Part shown: in pieces, positions 14,696 through 22,236 of the stretch
Numbering within the stretch: the stretch's first letter is position 1
How the letters are laid out: each line of letters starts with the position of its first letter
Assembly: GCA_019118985.1 (NCBI GenBank)
Contig: DWXX01000125.1
Coordinates: forward strand, 1-27,282
Direction of reading: 5' to 3'
From: Candidatus Faecalibacterium faecipullorum
GTDB lineage: Bacteria > Bacillota > Clostridia > Oscillospirales > Ruminococcaceae
Length of the DNA stretch: 27,282 bases
Notes under the pieces: model-generated
Seen by the model: only the letters and a program-made list of their open reading frames with translations
Told to the model about the DNA's origin: nothing
The model's database searches: none
Made by a program: the position numbers and the translations under genes

Positions 14696-15490
14696 TTAGG
14701 AGAGGATCATGCGGTCGTTGGCAAACTCGCCGCCGCTGGCGGTCTGGAATTTGGCCAACAGGTCGGAGACGTGGAGCTTCTGCTTTTCCTCGCCGCTCAC
14801 GTCGTAGATGATGCGGCCCTCGTGCATCATGATCAGGCGGTTGCCGTATTTGATGGCGTCCTTCATGTTGTGGGTGATCATCAGGGTGGTCAGGTGGTTT
14901 TCAGCCACCAGCCTGGCCGAGAGGGTCAGGACCTTCAGGGCGGTCTTGGGGTCGAGGGCGGCGGTGTGCTCGTCCAAAAGCAGGAGCTTGGGCCGGTTCA
15001 TGGTGGCCATCAGCAGCGTCAGCGCCTGGCGCTGCCCGCCGGACAGAAGCCCCACCCGGGCGGTCAGCCGGTCCTCCAGGCCGAGGTCGAGGGTCTTGAG
15101 CAGCTCGCGGTATTCCTCCCGCTCTTTGCGGGTGATGCCGATGCGCAGGGTGCGGGGCTTGCCCCGGCGGGCGGCGAGGGCGAGGTTCTCCTCGATCTGC
15201 ATGGTGGCAGCGGTGCCGGTCATCGGGTCCTGGAAGACCCGGCCGATGTATTTGGCCCGCTGGTACTCGCTCAGGCGGGTGACGTCGGCGCCGTCGATGG
15301 TGATCCTGCCGGCGTCCACCGGCCAGACGCCGGCCACCGCGTTGAGCATGGTGGACTTGCCCGCGCCGTTGCCGCCGATGACGGTGACGAAATCCCCCTC
15401 GTTGAGGTGGAGGGTCAGGCCGTTGAGGGCGGTCTTTTCATTGACGGTGCCGGGGTTGAAGGTCTTGGAAATATTCTGGATGTCAAGCAT
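14696..15490 (-). CDS. ABC importer ATP-binding protein
   Basis: A 264-residue nucleotide-binding subunit. Walker A is GGNGAGKST (39-47), the Q-loop region is GRVFQDPMTGTA, the ABC signature is LLSGGQRQALTL, Walker B is LLLLDEHTAALDP, and the H-loop is MITHNM. The final residues are FANDRMILS. It begins with ATG at 15490, overlapping the permease stop by 8 bp (ATGCTTGA), so translation is coupled. Together with the permease and lipoprotein it forms a complete importer of the type paired with PF04392-like binding proteins, the family containing streptococcal TrpXYZ. The substrate is unknown; amino acids are the likeliest class by family. Confidence 0.92.
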   Translation of the reverse strand: MLDIQNISKTFNPGTVNEKTALNGLTLHLNEGDFVTVIGGNGAGKSTMLNAVAGVWPVDAGRITIDGADVTRLSEYQRAKYIGRVFQDPMTGTAATMQIEENLALAARRGKPRTLRIGITRKEREEYRELLKTLDLGLEDRLTARVGLLSGGQRQALTLLMATMNRPKLLLLDEHTAALDPKTALKVLTLSARLVAENHLTTLMITHNMKDAIKYGNRLIMMHEGRIIYDVSGEEKQKLHVSDLLAKFQTASGGEFANDRMILS

Positions 15491-16430
15491 GGTGCTGTTC
15501 CTCCTTGGTCGCCTTTTTGGCGGCGGGCTTTGCGAAGTACTTCCCCTTCCAGTAGGGCACCGCCAGGAAGATGGCCACCACCGCAGCCGACAGCAGCTTG
15601 AGGAGGTTGGCGTCAAAGCCCAGTGTCAGCACCAGCTGGATGACGATATAATAGATCACCGCGCCGATGGACACCGACACCAGCTTGAGGGCGAAGTTGT
15701 GGAAGATGCGGCTGAAGATGGCCTCGCCGATGATGACGGCGGCCAGGCCGATGACGATGGCGCCGCGGCCCATGCTGACGTCGGCAAAGCCCTGGTACTG
15801 GCTCAGCAGCGCCCCCGACACAGCCACCAGGCTGTTGGAGACCATCAGCCCCAGCACCACGTTGAAATCGGTGTTGATGCCCTGGGCGCGGCTCATGTTG
15901 GGGTTGGAGCCGGTGGCGCGGATGGCGCAGCCCAGCTCGGTGCCGAAGAACCAGTACAGCCCGGCGATCAGCACCGCGGTGATCAGGATGACCATCACCA
16001 CCGGGTTGCGCAGGGCAAACTCCTTGACCCACCGCAGCGAGATGAGCAGGTCGTACTTGTCCACGTTGATGGACTGGTTGGCCTTGCCCAGGATCTTCAG
16101 GTTGATGGAATAGAGGGACAGCTGGGTCAAAATGCCGGCCAGGATCGCCGGGATGCCCATGAAGGTGTGCAGCAGCCCGGTGACAAGGCCGCAGGCAAGG
16201 CCCGCGATGAGGGCCAGCAGCAGGGCCACCCAGACGTTCTGCCCGGCCAGCAGGGCCATGACGCAGACCGCGCCCCCCGTGCCGAACGAGCCGTCCACCG
16301 TCAGGTCGGCGACGTCCAGGATGCGGTAGGTGATGTAGACGCCGATGGCCATGATGCCCCAGATCAGGCCCTGGGCGCAGGCCCCCGGCAGCGCGCCGGG
16401 CAGGTTTGCCAGTCTTGCGATGACTTCCAA
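15483..16430 (-). CDS. ABC importer permease
   Basis: A 315-residue, strongly hydrophobic permease of the branched-chain amino acid/TrpY-like family. It has about eight to nine membrane segments, for example ALPGACAQGLIWGIMAIGVY, VALLLALIAGLACGLVTGLL, VVMVILITAVLIAGLYWFFG and GAIVIGLAAVIIGEAIFSRI. The loop AIRATGSNPNMSRAQGINTD is characteristic of this permease family. There is no suitable ATG; the start is a TTG at 16430 with AGGAGG seven bases upstream, giving MEVIARLANLPGA. The C-terminus is Lys/Ala-rich and cytoplasmic. The gene lies about 107 bp after the binding-protein gene. Confidence 0.9.
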   Translation of the reverse strand: MEVIARLANLPGALPGACAQGLIWGIMAIGVYITYRILDVADLTVDGSFGTGGAVCVMALLAGQNVWVALLLALIAGLACGLVTGLLHTFMGIPAILAGILTQLSLYSINLKILGKANQSINVDKYDLLISLRWVKEFALRNPVVMVILITAVLIAGLYWFFGTELGCAIRATGSNPNMSRAQGINTDFNVVLGLMVSNSLVAVSGALLSQYQGFADVSMGRGAIVIGLAAVIIGEAIFSRIFHNFALKLVSVSIGAVIYYIVIQLVLTLGFDANLLKLLSAAVVAIFLAVPYWKGKYFAKPAAKKATKEEQHHA

Positions 16431-16537
16431 AACGATTCCTCCTGTTTGTCTGTGAACGCGCAGAGGCGACCGCCGGGGCACAGCGCCCCGACGGCCGTCT
16501 GTTCAGAACTTATGTTGTAAGGCGGGAGCCGGGCTGC

Positions 16538-17578
16538 TTACGCCTCTGCGATGGCCTCGTACCCTTCGGGGACGGTCAGGCCCAGCTCGTCGCAGATGGT
16601 GGGGTTGTACTTCTTGGTGACGGTGGTGTACTGGATGGCCATGGTGGAGATGTCCGCCTCGCCGGTCAGGATCTGGGCGGCCATCTCGCCGGTGGTGTAG
16701 CCCAGGTCGTAGTAGCTGATGGACAGGGTGGCCACGCCGCAGCCGCGGCAGATGCCCTCCTCGCCGGCAAAGACCGGCTTTGCCATCGGGCGGCAGATGC
16801 CGTCCACGATGCCGGTGTTGGCCGCGACGGTGTTGTCGGTGGGGACGTAGAGGACGTCGCTGGCGGTGGCCGCCTGCTGGCAGACCGAGGACAGATCGTT
16901 GGAATCCGAGAAGGGGTACTGGGTGACGGTCATGCCGGCGGCCTCCAGCTCGGCCTGCACCACGTCCACCTGGTACTGGCTGTTGGCCTCGGCCGAGCAG
17001 TAGAGCAGGCCGGCGGTCTTGGCCTCGGGCATCCACTCGACGATCATGGCGGCCTGCTCTTCCAGCGGGGCCAGGTCGGAGGTGCCCGAGACGTTGCCGC
17101 CCACCGTGCCGTCGAAATCGTCGATGCCCAGCGCCACGCCGTATTCGGTGATGGAGGTGCCCAGGATGGGGATGTCGGCGGTGGCGGCCTGCGCGGCCTG
17201 CAGCGCGGCGGTGCCGTTGGCCATGATCAGGTCGACGCCGGCCGACACAAAGCCGTTGCAGATGGTGGCGCAGGTGGCGGTGTCGTTCTGGGCGTTCTGC
17301 ATATCGAAGCTGACGGCGTCGCCGAACTGCGCAACCAGCGCATCCTGGAAGCCCTGGGTGGCGGCGTCGAGGGCCTCGTGCTCGACCAGCTGGCAGATGC
17401 CGATGGTATAGCTCTCAGCCGGCGCCGCAGCCGAAGAGGCGGCCGACGACGCGGTGGAAGAAGCGGCCGAAGAAGCCGCGGAAGAAGACGAGGACGAAGC
17501 GCCGCAGGCGGTCAGAACGCTGGCAGCGGCGGCAGCCGCCGACGCGGCCAGGAAGGAACGACGGGAAATCTTACGCAT
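16538..17578 (-). CDS. ABC importer substrate-binding lipoprotein
   Basis: A 346-residue extracellular binding protein of the PF04392-like family. The N-terminus MRKISRRSFLAAS has a twin-arginine SRRSFL motif, then an Ala-rich hydrophobic core and the lipobox LTAC with the lipidated Cys25. A low-complexity Ser/Ala linker (about 27-52) tethers the mature domain, which begins near YTIGICQLVEHEALDAAT. Family features include ANGTAALQAAQAATADIPIL, GTSITEYGVALGID and YVPTDNTVAANTG. The start ATG has AGAGGAG nine bases upstream; a longer reading to 17725 would pass through the promoter. It heads the importer operon and is controlled by a promoter with two operators. Confidence 0.9.
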   Translation of the reverse strand: MRKISRRSFLAASAAAAAASVLTACGASSSSSSAASSAASSTASSAASSAAAPAESYTIGICQLVEHEALDAATQGFQDALVAQFGDAVSFDMQNAQNDTATCATICNGFVSAGVDLIMANGTAALQAAQAATADIPILGTSITEYGVALGIDDFDGTVGGNVSGTSDLAPLEEQAAMIVEWMPEAKTAGLLYCSAEANSQYQVDVVQAELEAAGMTVTQYPFSDSNDLSSVCQQAATASDVLYVPTDNTVAANTGIVDGICRPMAKPVFAGEEGICRGCGVATLSISYYDLGYTTGEMAAQILTGEADISTMAIQYTTVTKKYNPTICDELGLTVPEGYEAIAEA

Positions 17579-17639
17579 AACCAATAACTCCTCTTTTACA
17601 ATGGATTCGCGCGGCCGGGCGGGACAGGACTCCGTCCGG

Positions 17640-17653
17640 TTTACACGTGTAAA
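17640..17653. promoter_or_regulatory. Operator 1: perfect 14-bp palindrome
   Basis: TTTACACGTGTAAA is a perfect inverted repeat with a central CG, about 10-25 bases downstream of the predicted start of the importer operon. The central CG dyad and size suit a LacI-type or similar repressor; its identity is unknown. Confidence 0.7.
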
Positions 17654-17657
17654 TCGC

Positions 17658-17671
17658 TTTACGCTTGTGAA
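17658..17671. promoter_or_regulatory. Operator 2: imperfect copy over the transcription start
   Basis: TTTACGCTTGTGAA aligns to operator 1 with 11 of 14 identities, and its centre lies 18 bp from the centre of operator 1. It abuts the -10 element and should cover the start point, so occupancy would block initiation. Confidence 0.6.
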
Positions 17672-17699
17672 GTATAGCACACTTTGCGCCGGAATACAA
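17671..17699 (-). promoter_or_regulatory. Promoter of the ABC importer operon
   Basis: The minus strand reads TTGTAT (17699-17694), 17 bp, then TATACT (17676-17671). The predicted start is near 17664, inside operator 2, leaving a leader of about 85 nt. Confidence 0.75.
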
Positions 17700-17760
17700 G
17701 ACGCAGCGTTCGATTTATTCCCCAAAAGTACAGCTTTGTTATTGATTATTGTGAAAATAT

Positions 17761-18486
17761 CTATCCGTTTTTTCGATCGATCGTCCGCTGCATCTCTTCC
17801 AGGCGGGCGCGCTGCCCGGCCAGCCAGGCGAGGTTTGCCTCGAACTGTTCCGCCCAGGGGCGGGCGGTGTCGTAGCGGTAGTAGAGGGCTTCGGCCAGTT
17901 TGGCCTGCATCCGGCGCAGGATGACCGGGCCGAGGGCGGCCTCCCAGCCGGGGGCCTGCCGCTCAAGGGCCATGCAGCGCACCGCCCACAGCACGTCCTC
18001 CCCTTCCCGCTGCAGCACCCCCTGCGCCGCGAGGTAGCCGCCCGCCGTCCCGCCGGGGGCGGCCAGCCCGCAGCGGGCGTCCTGTGCGTAATAGCGCACC
18101 GCCCTGTCGGGGCTAATCTCCTGCCCGAGGGGGTAGAGGGCGCAGACCAGCGGCCGCGCCTCGTGGACGGCGCACCGCCCGCCGGTCAGAAAGGGGCAGT
18201 TGCCCCCTTCGGCGGGCGCCGGGGCCAGATGGGCCACCGGCAGCCGGCTGACCTGCCCGATATAGACTTTGCAGAAGGCCCGGGCCGCTATCTTCGGGGG
18301 CAGCCGCATCTGCCGCGCCAGCCGGTACAGGTCGTACCCCGACAGGACGATGTCCCCCCGCTGCCGGCAGCAGCCCCCGCACCCGGCGCACCGGAAGGGG
18401 AAGGGCGCGTCCCTCCCGAGATAGCGGGGGCTGCCCTCCCCTGCCCTTTCCGCCCCGCACAGGTCGATGACGGCGTGTCTGCTCAT
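17761..18486 (-). CDS. YkgJ-family cysteine-cluster protein
   Basis: A 241-residue protein of the YkgJ (CxxCxxCC) family, thought to bind zinc or an Fe-S cluster; its reaction is unknown. The defining motif is C33-AG-C36-GG-C39-C40 (FRCAGCGGCCRQRGDI), followed by the second half CPFLTGGRCAVHEARPLVCA with C97, C105 and C115, also typical of the family. The C-terminal ~100 residues are helical (MQAKLAEALYYRYD). The start ATG has AAAGGGGGAAAGG upstream. It has its own promoter and no clear terminator before the importer promoter about 60 bp on, so some read-through is possible. Confidence 0.88.
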   Translation of the reverse strand: MSRHAVIDLCGAERAGEGSPRYLGRDAPFPFRCAGCGGCCRQRGDIVLSGYDLYRLARQMRLPPKIAARAFCKVYIGQVSRLPVAHLAPAPAEGGNCPFLTGGRCAVHEARPLVCALYPLGQEISPDRAVRYYAQDARCGLAAPGGTAGGYLAAQGVLQREGEDVLWAVRCMALERQAPGWEAALGPVILRRMQAKLAEALYYRYDTARPWAEQFEANLAWLAGQRARLEEMQRTIDRKNG

Positions 18487-18519
18487 AGCCTTTCCCCCTT
18501 TGCCCTGCCGTTTTCAGCT

Positions 18520-18549
18520 AGGATACCACGGCCCGGCGGCTTCTGTCAA
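18520..18549 (-). promoter_or_regulatory. Promoter for the YkgJ-family gene
   Basis: The minus strand reads TTGACA (18549-18544), 18 bp, then TATCCT (18525-18520). The -35 is perfect consensus. Confidence 0.65.
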
Positions 18550-18589
18550 ATTTTCATGAACGGGGGGCAACGTGCGGTTTGTTTTCAAT

Positions 18590-18685
18590 TTCTTCAAGAT
18601 TTTATGCTATAATGGCCCCGAAATGAAAAACAAAGGGTCAATACAGCAACTTTTGCTTTTCTTTTTTGCACCAAAAGAGTATACT
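18590..18685 (+). promoter_or_regulatory. Promoter region (two candidates) for the RING-finger gene and galU
   Basis: Candidate 1 is an extended -10, TGCTATAAT (-10 at 18608-18613), with only a loose TTCAAT-like -35 in an AT-rich stretch. Candidate 2 is TATACT (18680-18685) with a poor -35 (TTTTCT, 17 bp upstream). Candidate 1 is the better match. The whole 18487-18720 gap holds promoters only. Confidence 0.6.
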
Positions 18686-18720
18686 AGGCTCACAGCCTGA
18701 TTTGAAAACCGGAGGTCTTT

Positions 18721-19686
18721 ATGTATCAGTTTACCGGTTGTCCCTGCTCGGTCTGCGGGAAAACCCTGGCCGAAGGGGACGATATCGTCGTCTGCCCCGA
18801 CTGCGGCGCGCCCTACCACCGCGCCTGTTATGAAAAGCAGGGCGCCTGCGTCTACGCCGCACGACACGGCGCCTTTGAGTGGACGCCCCCCGCCTCGGCG
18901 CAGCCCGAGCGCAAGTGCCCCAACTGCGGCGCCGCCAACCCCGAGTCGGCCCAGCGGTGCAGCCACTGCGGCGCGCCCTTCGCCGAGGGGCAGACCCCGC
19001 CGCCCCGCGCCGGCGTCCCCCGCCAGCCGCAGCGCCCCGGCGAACAGGCCGGCGGCTTCAACTACGCCCGGCTCTACCAGCAGGCCGAGGGCGGCGTCTG
19101 GCAGTACGGCGCAGCCAGCGCAGACGAGCCCATCGACGGCATTTCCAGCGACGAGTGGGCGGTCTACCTGGGGCCGTCCAGCCCGGCCTACCTGCGGGAC
19201 TTCGCCCAGATGCAGCGGTACGGCCGCAAGAGCTCGATCTGCTTTTCGGCGCTGCTGTTCGGGCCGCTGTACTACTTCTACCGCAAGGCGTGGAAGCCGG
19301 CCTTCGCCTTCCTCGCCATCGACCTGGTGCTCAACCTGCCCGCCCTGCTGGAGCTGCTGGTCCTCAGCGAGAGCCCCATCGCCCCCGCCGTCAGCCCTTC
19401 GTCCTTGCTGCTGCTGGCGCAGCTCGCCTCCATCCTCAGCTTTGCGGTGATGGTGGTCAGCGGGATGTTCGCCAAGTACTTCTACCGCCGCGCCGCCGCC
19501 GGGCGGATCCGCCGCATCCAGGCCGCCTTCCCCGAAAAGTCCCGGCGGGAGGCGGTGCTGCGCGCCCAGGGCGGGGTCAGCTGGGCCGCCGTGGTGGGGG
19601 TGTGCACCGTCATGATGGTGGCCGGGGCGGCCTTCAGCCTGCTGCTGGGCCCCAATGTCGACGCCGTGCTGAGCCTTCTGCTGTAA
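18721..19686 (+). CDS. Prokaryotic RING-finger / zinc-ribbon membrane protein (DUF2628-like)
   Basis: A 321-residue protein with two metal-binding modules and a membrane domain. Residues 9-49 form a prokaryotic RING-like treble clef: C9-X2-C12, C25-X2-C28 (VVCPDCGAPYHRACYE), H33-X2-C36, C43, H49. A zinc ribbon follows: C66-X2-C69 and C80-X2-C83. After a Pro-rich linker, the C-terminal half (about 165-321) has four hydrophobic segments and the motif LLFGPLYYFYRKAWKPAFAF, typical of DUF2628 proteins. The start ATG has CCGGAGG upstream. Its function is unknown; the RING fold in bacteria need not mean ubiquitin ligase activity. galU follows 34 bp downstream on the same strand. Confidence 0.8.
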   Translation: MYQFTGCPCSVCGKTLAEGDDIVVCPDCGAPYHRACYEKQGACVYAARHGAFEWTPPASAQPERKCPNCGAANPESAQRCSHCGAPFAEGQTPPPRAGVPRQPQRPGEQAGGFNYARLYQQAEGGVWQYGAASADEPIDGISSDEWAVYLGPSSPAYLRDFAQMQRYGRKSSICFSALLFGPLYYFYRKAWKPAFAFLAIDLVLNLPALLELLVLSESPIAPAVSPSSLLLLAQLASILSFAVMVVSGMFAKYFYRRAAAGRIRRIQAAFPEKSRREAVLRAQGGVSWAAVVGVCTVMMVAGAAFSLLLGPNVDAVLSLLL

Positions 19687-19720
19687 GGCCCAGTGTTATG
19701 ATGCTGTAAGGAGGTCAACC

Positions 19721-20596
19721 ATGCAAGCCGTCAAAAAAGCCGTCATCCCGGCGGCGGGTCTTGGCACACGGGTGCTGCCCGCCACCAAGGCCATGCCCAA
19801 GGGGATGCTGCCCATCGTGGACAAGCCCGCCATCCAGTACCTGGTGGAGGAGGCGGTGCGCTCGGGCATCACCGACATCCTCATCATCCTCAGCCGCAAC
19901 CAGACCATCATCGAGGACCACTTCGACCGCAGCCCCGAGCTGGAGGCAAAGCTGTCCGCCCCCGGCAAGGAAAAGCTGCTGGAAGAGTGCCTCGGCATCT
20001 CAAACCTCGCCAACCTCTACTTCGTCCGGCAGGGGCAGACCCTCGGCCTCGGCCATGCGGTGAGCATGGCGCGGCCCTTCACCGGCGATGATCCCTTCGT
20101 GGTCATCTACGGGGACGATGTCATCATCGGCGAGGACCCCGCCTGCGCGCAGCTGATCCGGGCATATGAGGCCTTCGGCCGGCCGGCGGCCGCCGTCAGC
20201 GCGGTGCCCTGGGCGGACGTGGGCCGCTACTGCAGCCTCAAGACCACCCCCATCCGGGACAACTACTTCTTTGTGGACGACATGATCGAAAAGCCCAAAA
20301 AGGGCCAGGAGTTCAGCAACTATTCCATCCTGGGGCGGGTGCTGCTGACCGCCGACATCTACCCCATCCTGCAAAACCTCAAGCCCGGCGCCGGCGGCGA
20401 GATCCAGCTGACCGACGCCATGGCCGAATATGCCCGCACCCGCGGCGGCATGACGGCGGTGGCGTTCACCGGCAAGCACTACGACATGGGCAACAAGCTC
20501 TGCGTGGCCCAGGCGCAGGTGGAGCTCGCCCTGCAGCACCCTGAGATCGGCCCGGCCTTCCGCGCCTATCTGAAGGAGCTGGCCGGGACGCTGTAA
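19721..20596 (+). CDS. galU: UTP-glucose-1-phosphate uridylyltransferase
   Basis: Makes UDP-glucose from UTP and glucose-1-phosphate for cell-surface glycans and galactose metabolism. The 291-residue length is standard. Motifs are IPAAGLGTRVLPATKAMPKG near the N-terminus, MLPIVDKPAIQYLVEEAV, GLGHAV, VIYGDDV, MIEKPKKGQEFSNYSILGR, and GGEIQLTDAMAEY, followed by GKHYDMGNK. The usual KEML is KGML here (Gly28). The start ATG has a near-perfect TAAGGAGGT. It probably shares the promoter of the RING-finger gene and ends at a strong terminator. Confidence 0.97.
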   Translation: MQAVKKAVIPAAGLGTRVLPATKAMPKGMLPIVDKPAIQYLVEEAVRSGITDILIILSRNQTIIEDHFDRSPELEAKLSAPGKEKLLEECLGISNLANLYFVRQGQTLGLGHAVSMARPFTGDDPFVVIYGDDVIIGEDPACAQLIRAYEAFGRPAAAVSAVPWADVGRYCSLKTTPIRDNYFFVDDMIEKPKKGQEFSNYSILGRVLLTADIYPILQNLKPGAGGEIQLTDAMAEYARTRGGMTAVAFTGKHYDMGNKLCVAQAQVELALQHPEIGPAFRAYLKELAGTL

Positions 20597-20621
20597 CGCC
20601 GCAGACCGAAACCAGACACAA

Positions 20622-20668
20622 ACCAGGCCCGGCCCCCGTCAAAAGGGGCCGGGCCTGGTCGCGTTTTT
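20622..20668. terminator. Terminator between convergent galU and the ABC-F gene
   Basis: A 15-bp stem, ACCAGGCCCGGCCCC paired with 20645-20659, an 8-nt loop, then CGCG and TTTTT on the plus strand. It reaches the stop codon of the ABC-F gene on the other strand and may work in both directions. Confidence 0.88.
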
Positions 20669-22130
20669 ACTTCACCCGCACCACGCCGGTGGCCACTGCG
20701 TCGCGGAAGGCGGCGTCGTGCTCGACAAACAGCATGGCGGGGCTGCCGGCGCCGATCAGCTGCTCGATCTGCAGGCGGGTGTACAGGTCGATGAAGTTGA
20801 GCGGCTCGTCCCAGACGTAGAGGTGGGCCCGCTGGCAGAGGCTGCGGGCCAGCAGCACCTTCTTTTTCTGCCCGCTGGAAAAGCCCTCCATCCCCTTCTC
20901 AAACTGCACCCGCTCAAAGCCCATCTTGCGCAGGATGGCCTTGAGCAGGCTCTCGTCCACCCCCTCGGCCCGGGCGTAGTCGGCCAGGGAACCGGCCAGC
21001 GCCCCCGCCTCCTGCGGGACATAGGAGACGACCAGACCGGGGGCGGTCACGACGCTGCCGCTGTGGGGCGCCGCCCCGCCGCAGAGCAGCCGCAGCAGGC
21101 TGGATTTGCCGCTGCCGTTGCCGCCGTCGAGGGCCACCCGCTCCCCCCGGCGCACCTGAAAGCTGAGGGGCCCGCAGACGGTCCGCCCATCGTAGGCCAC
21201 CGTCACCTCGCGGAAGTCGGCCAGGACGTCGGCGTAGTGCAGCAGCGGGGCGATGCGCAGCGTCTCGGCGGTCTCGGCGTTTTTCAGCAGGGCGGACTTT
21301 TCCTCGATGGCCCTGTGCTGGCGCGCCTCGATGGATTTGGCCCGCTTCATCATTTTGGCGGCCTTGTGGCCGACATAGCCCTTGTCTGCCGCCCCTTTCT
21401 TGCTGGCTTCCACCCGGTCGGACCAGACCGACGTCCGCCGGGCCGAGGCTTCCAGCCGTTTGATGTCCCGGCGCAGGCGGGCGTCCTGCGCCTGCTCGGC
21501 GGCCTGCCGCTGCTCAAAGTTTGCGGCCCAGCTGGAATAATTGCCGCTCTGCAGCTCGATGTCAGACCGGTTGATGGCCAGGATGTGGTCCACGCACCCG
21601 TCCAGGAAGCGCCGGTCGTGGGAGACCAGGATGAACCCCTCCTTCTTTTGCAGGTAGGCCGACACCAGCGCCCGGGCGCGGGCGTCCAGGTGGTTGGTGG
21701 GCTCGTCGATGAGGGGGAAGGCCCCCTCCTGCAAAAACAGGCAGGCCAGCAGCGCCTTGGTCCGCTCCCCGCTGGAGAGGGTGGAAAAGGGGCGCTCCAG
21801 CGCGTCGGGGCGCACCCCCAGCAAAGACAGCTCCCGCTCCAGCTGCCAGTCAGCGGCGGCGGGGGCGATGCCGCGCAGCACCTCGGCGGTGGGGCGGCCG
21901 GGCTCTGCCGCCGGGCAGGGGAAGTAGACAAAGGGCGCCGGGCTGGCAATGCTGCCGCTGTATTCATACTCCCCCAGCAGCAGCTTCAGAAAGGTGGTCT
22001 TGCCCCGCCCGTTGCGCCCCACAAAGCCGAGCTTCCACCCTGTGTCGAGGCGGAGGCTGACGTCGGTGAAGATGGGGTCGAAACTGGACGGATAGCTGAA
22101 ACTCAGATGCTCGACCTGGATGGTCGCCAT
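20667..22130 (-). CDS. ABC-F ribosomal protection protein, Lsa-type
   Basis: A cytoplasmic ABC-F ATPase without membrane segments. Lsa-type proteins bind the ribosomal E site and displace lincosamides, pleuromutilins and streptogramin A from the peptidyl transferase centre. The 487-residue size and the N-terminus MATIQVEHLSFSYPSSFDPI match the Lsa group. Seen: P-loop GRNGRGKTT (38-46), signature LSSGERTKALL, Walker B LIDEPTNHLDA, the linker with DRGYVGHK-like KGYVGHKAAKMMKRAKSIEA, the second P-loop GGNGSGKSS, signature FSSGQKKKVLLA, and the second Walker B with WDEPLNFID. The ATG at 22130 was chosen over 22136 because AGGAGG is 7 rather than 1 base away. The actual resistance profile is unknown. 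Confidence 0.93.
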   Translation of the reverse strand: MATIQVEHLSFSYPSSFDPIFTDVSLRLDTGWKLGFVGRNGRGKTTFLKLLLGEYEYSGSIASPAPFVYFPCPAAEPGRPTAEVLRGIAPAAADWQLERELSLLGVRPDALERPFSTLSSGERTKALLACLFLQEGAFPLIDEPTNHLDARARALVSAYLQKKEGFILVSHDRRFLDGCVDHILAINRSDIELQSGNYSSWAANFEQRQAAEQAQDARLRRDIKRLEASARRTSVWSDRVEASKKGAADKGYVGHKAAKMMKRAKSIEARQHRAIEEKSALLKNAETAETLRIAPLLHYADVLADFREVTVAYDGRTVCGPLSFQVRRGERVALDGGNGSGKSSLLRLLCGGAAPHSGSVVTAPGLVVSYVPQEAGALAGSLADYARAEGVDESLLKAILRKMGFERVQFEKGMEGFSSGQKKKVLLARSLCQRAHLYVWDEPLNFIDLYTRLQIEQLIGAGSPAMLFVEHDAAFRDAVATGVVRVK

Positions 22131-22159
22131 GGGCATCCCTCCTTTGCATGGATGGCAGC

Positions 22160-22199
22160 AAAAAACGCCGCCCGGCCCTGGATAGAGGGTCAGGCGGCG
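22160..22199 (-). terminator. rpsF-ssb-rpsR terminator, possible attenuator of the ABC-F gene
   Basis: On the minus strand, CGCCGCC pairs with GGCGGCG, an inner CCCT/AGGG extends the stem, and TTTTTT follows. It ends only 30 bases before the ABC-F ATG and just before its ribosome binding site. Confidence 0.85.
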
Positions 22200-22236
22200 C
22201 TTGCTGATTGCTGATCGTTTTGAAATGGACCGGGGA

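Noticed and set aside
18607..18966. A 119-codon minus-strand frame over the RING-finger gene start and its promoter
   Set aside because: It has no ribosome site and no family resemblance, and runs through a promoter region.
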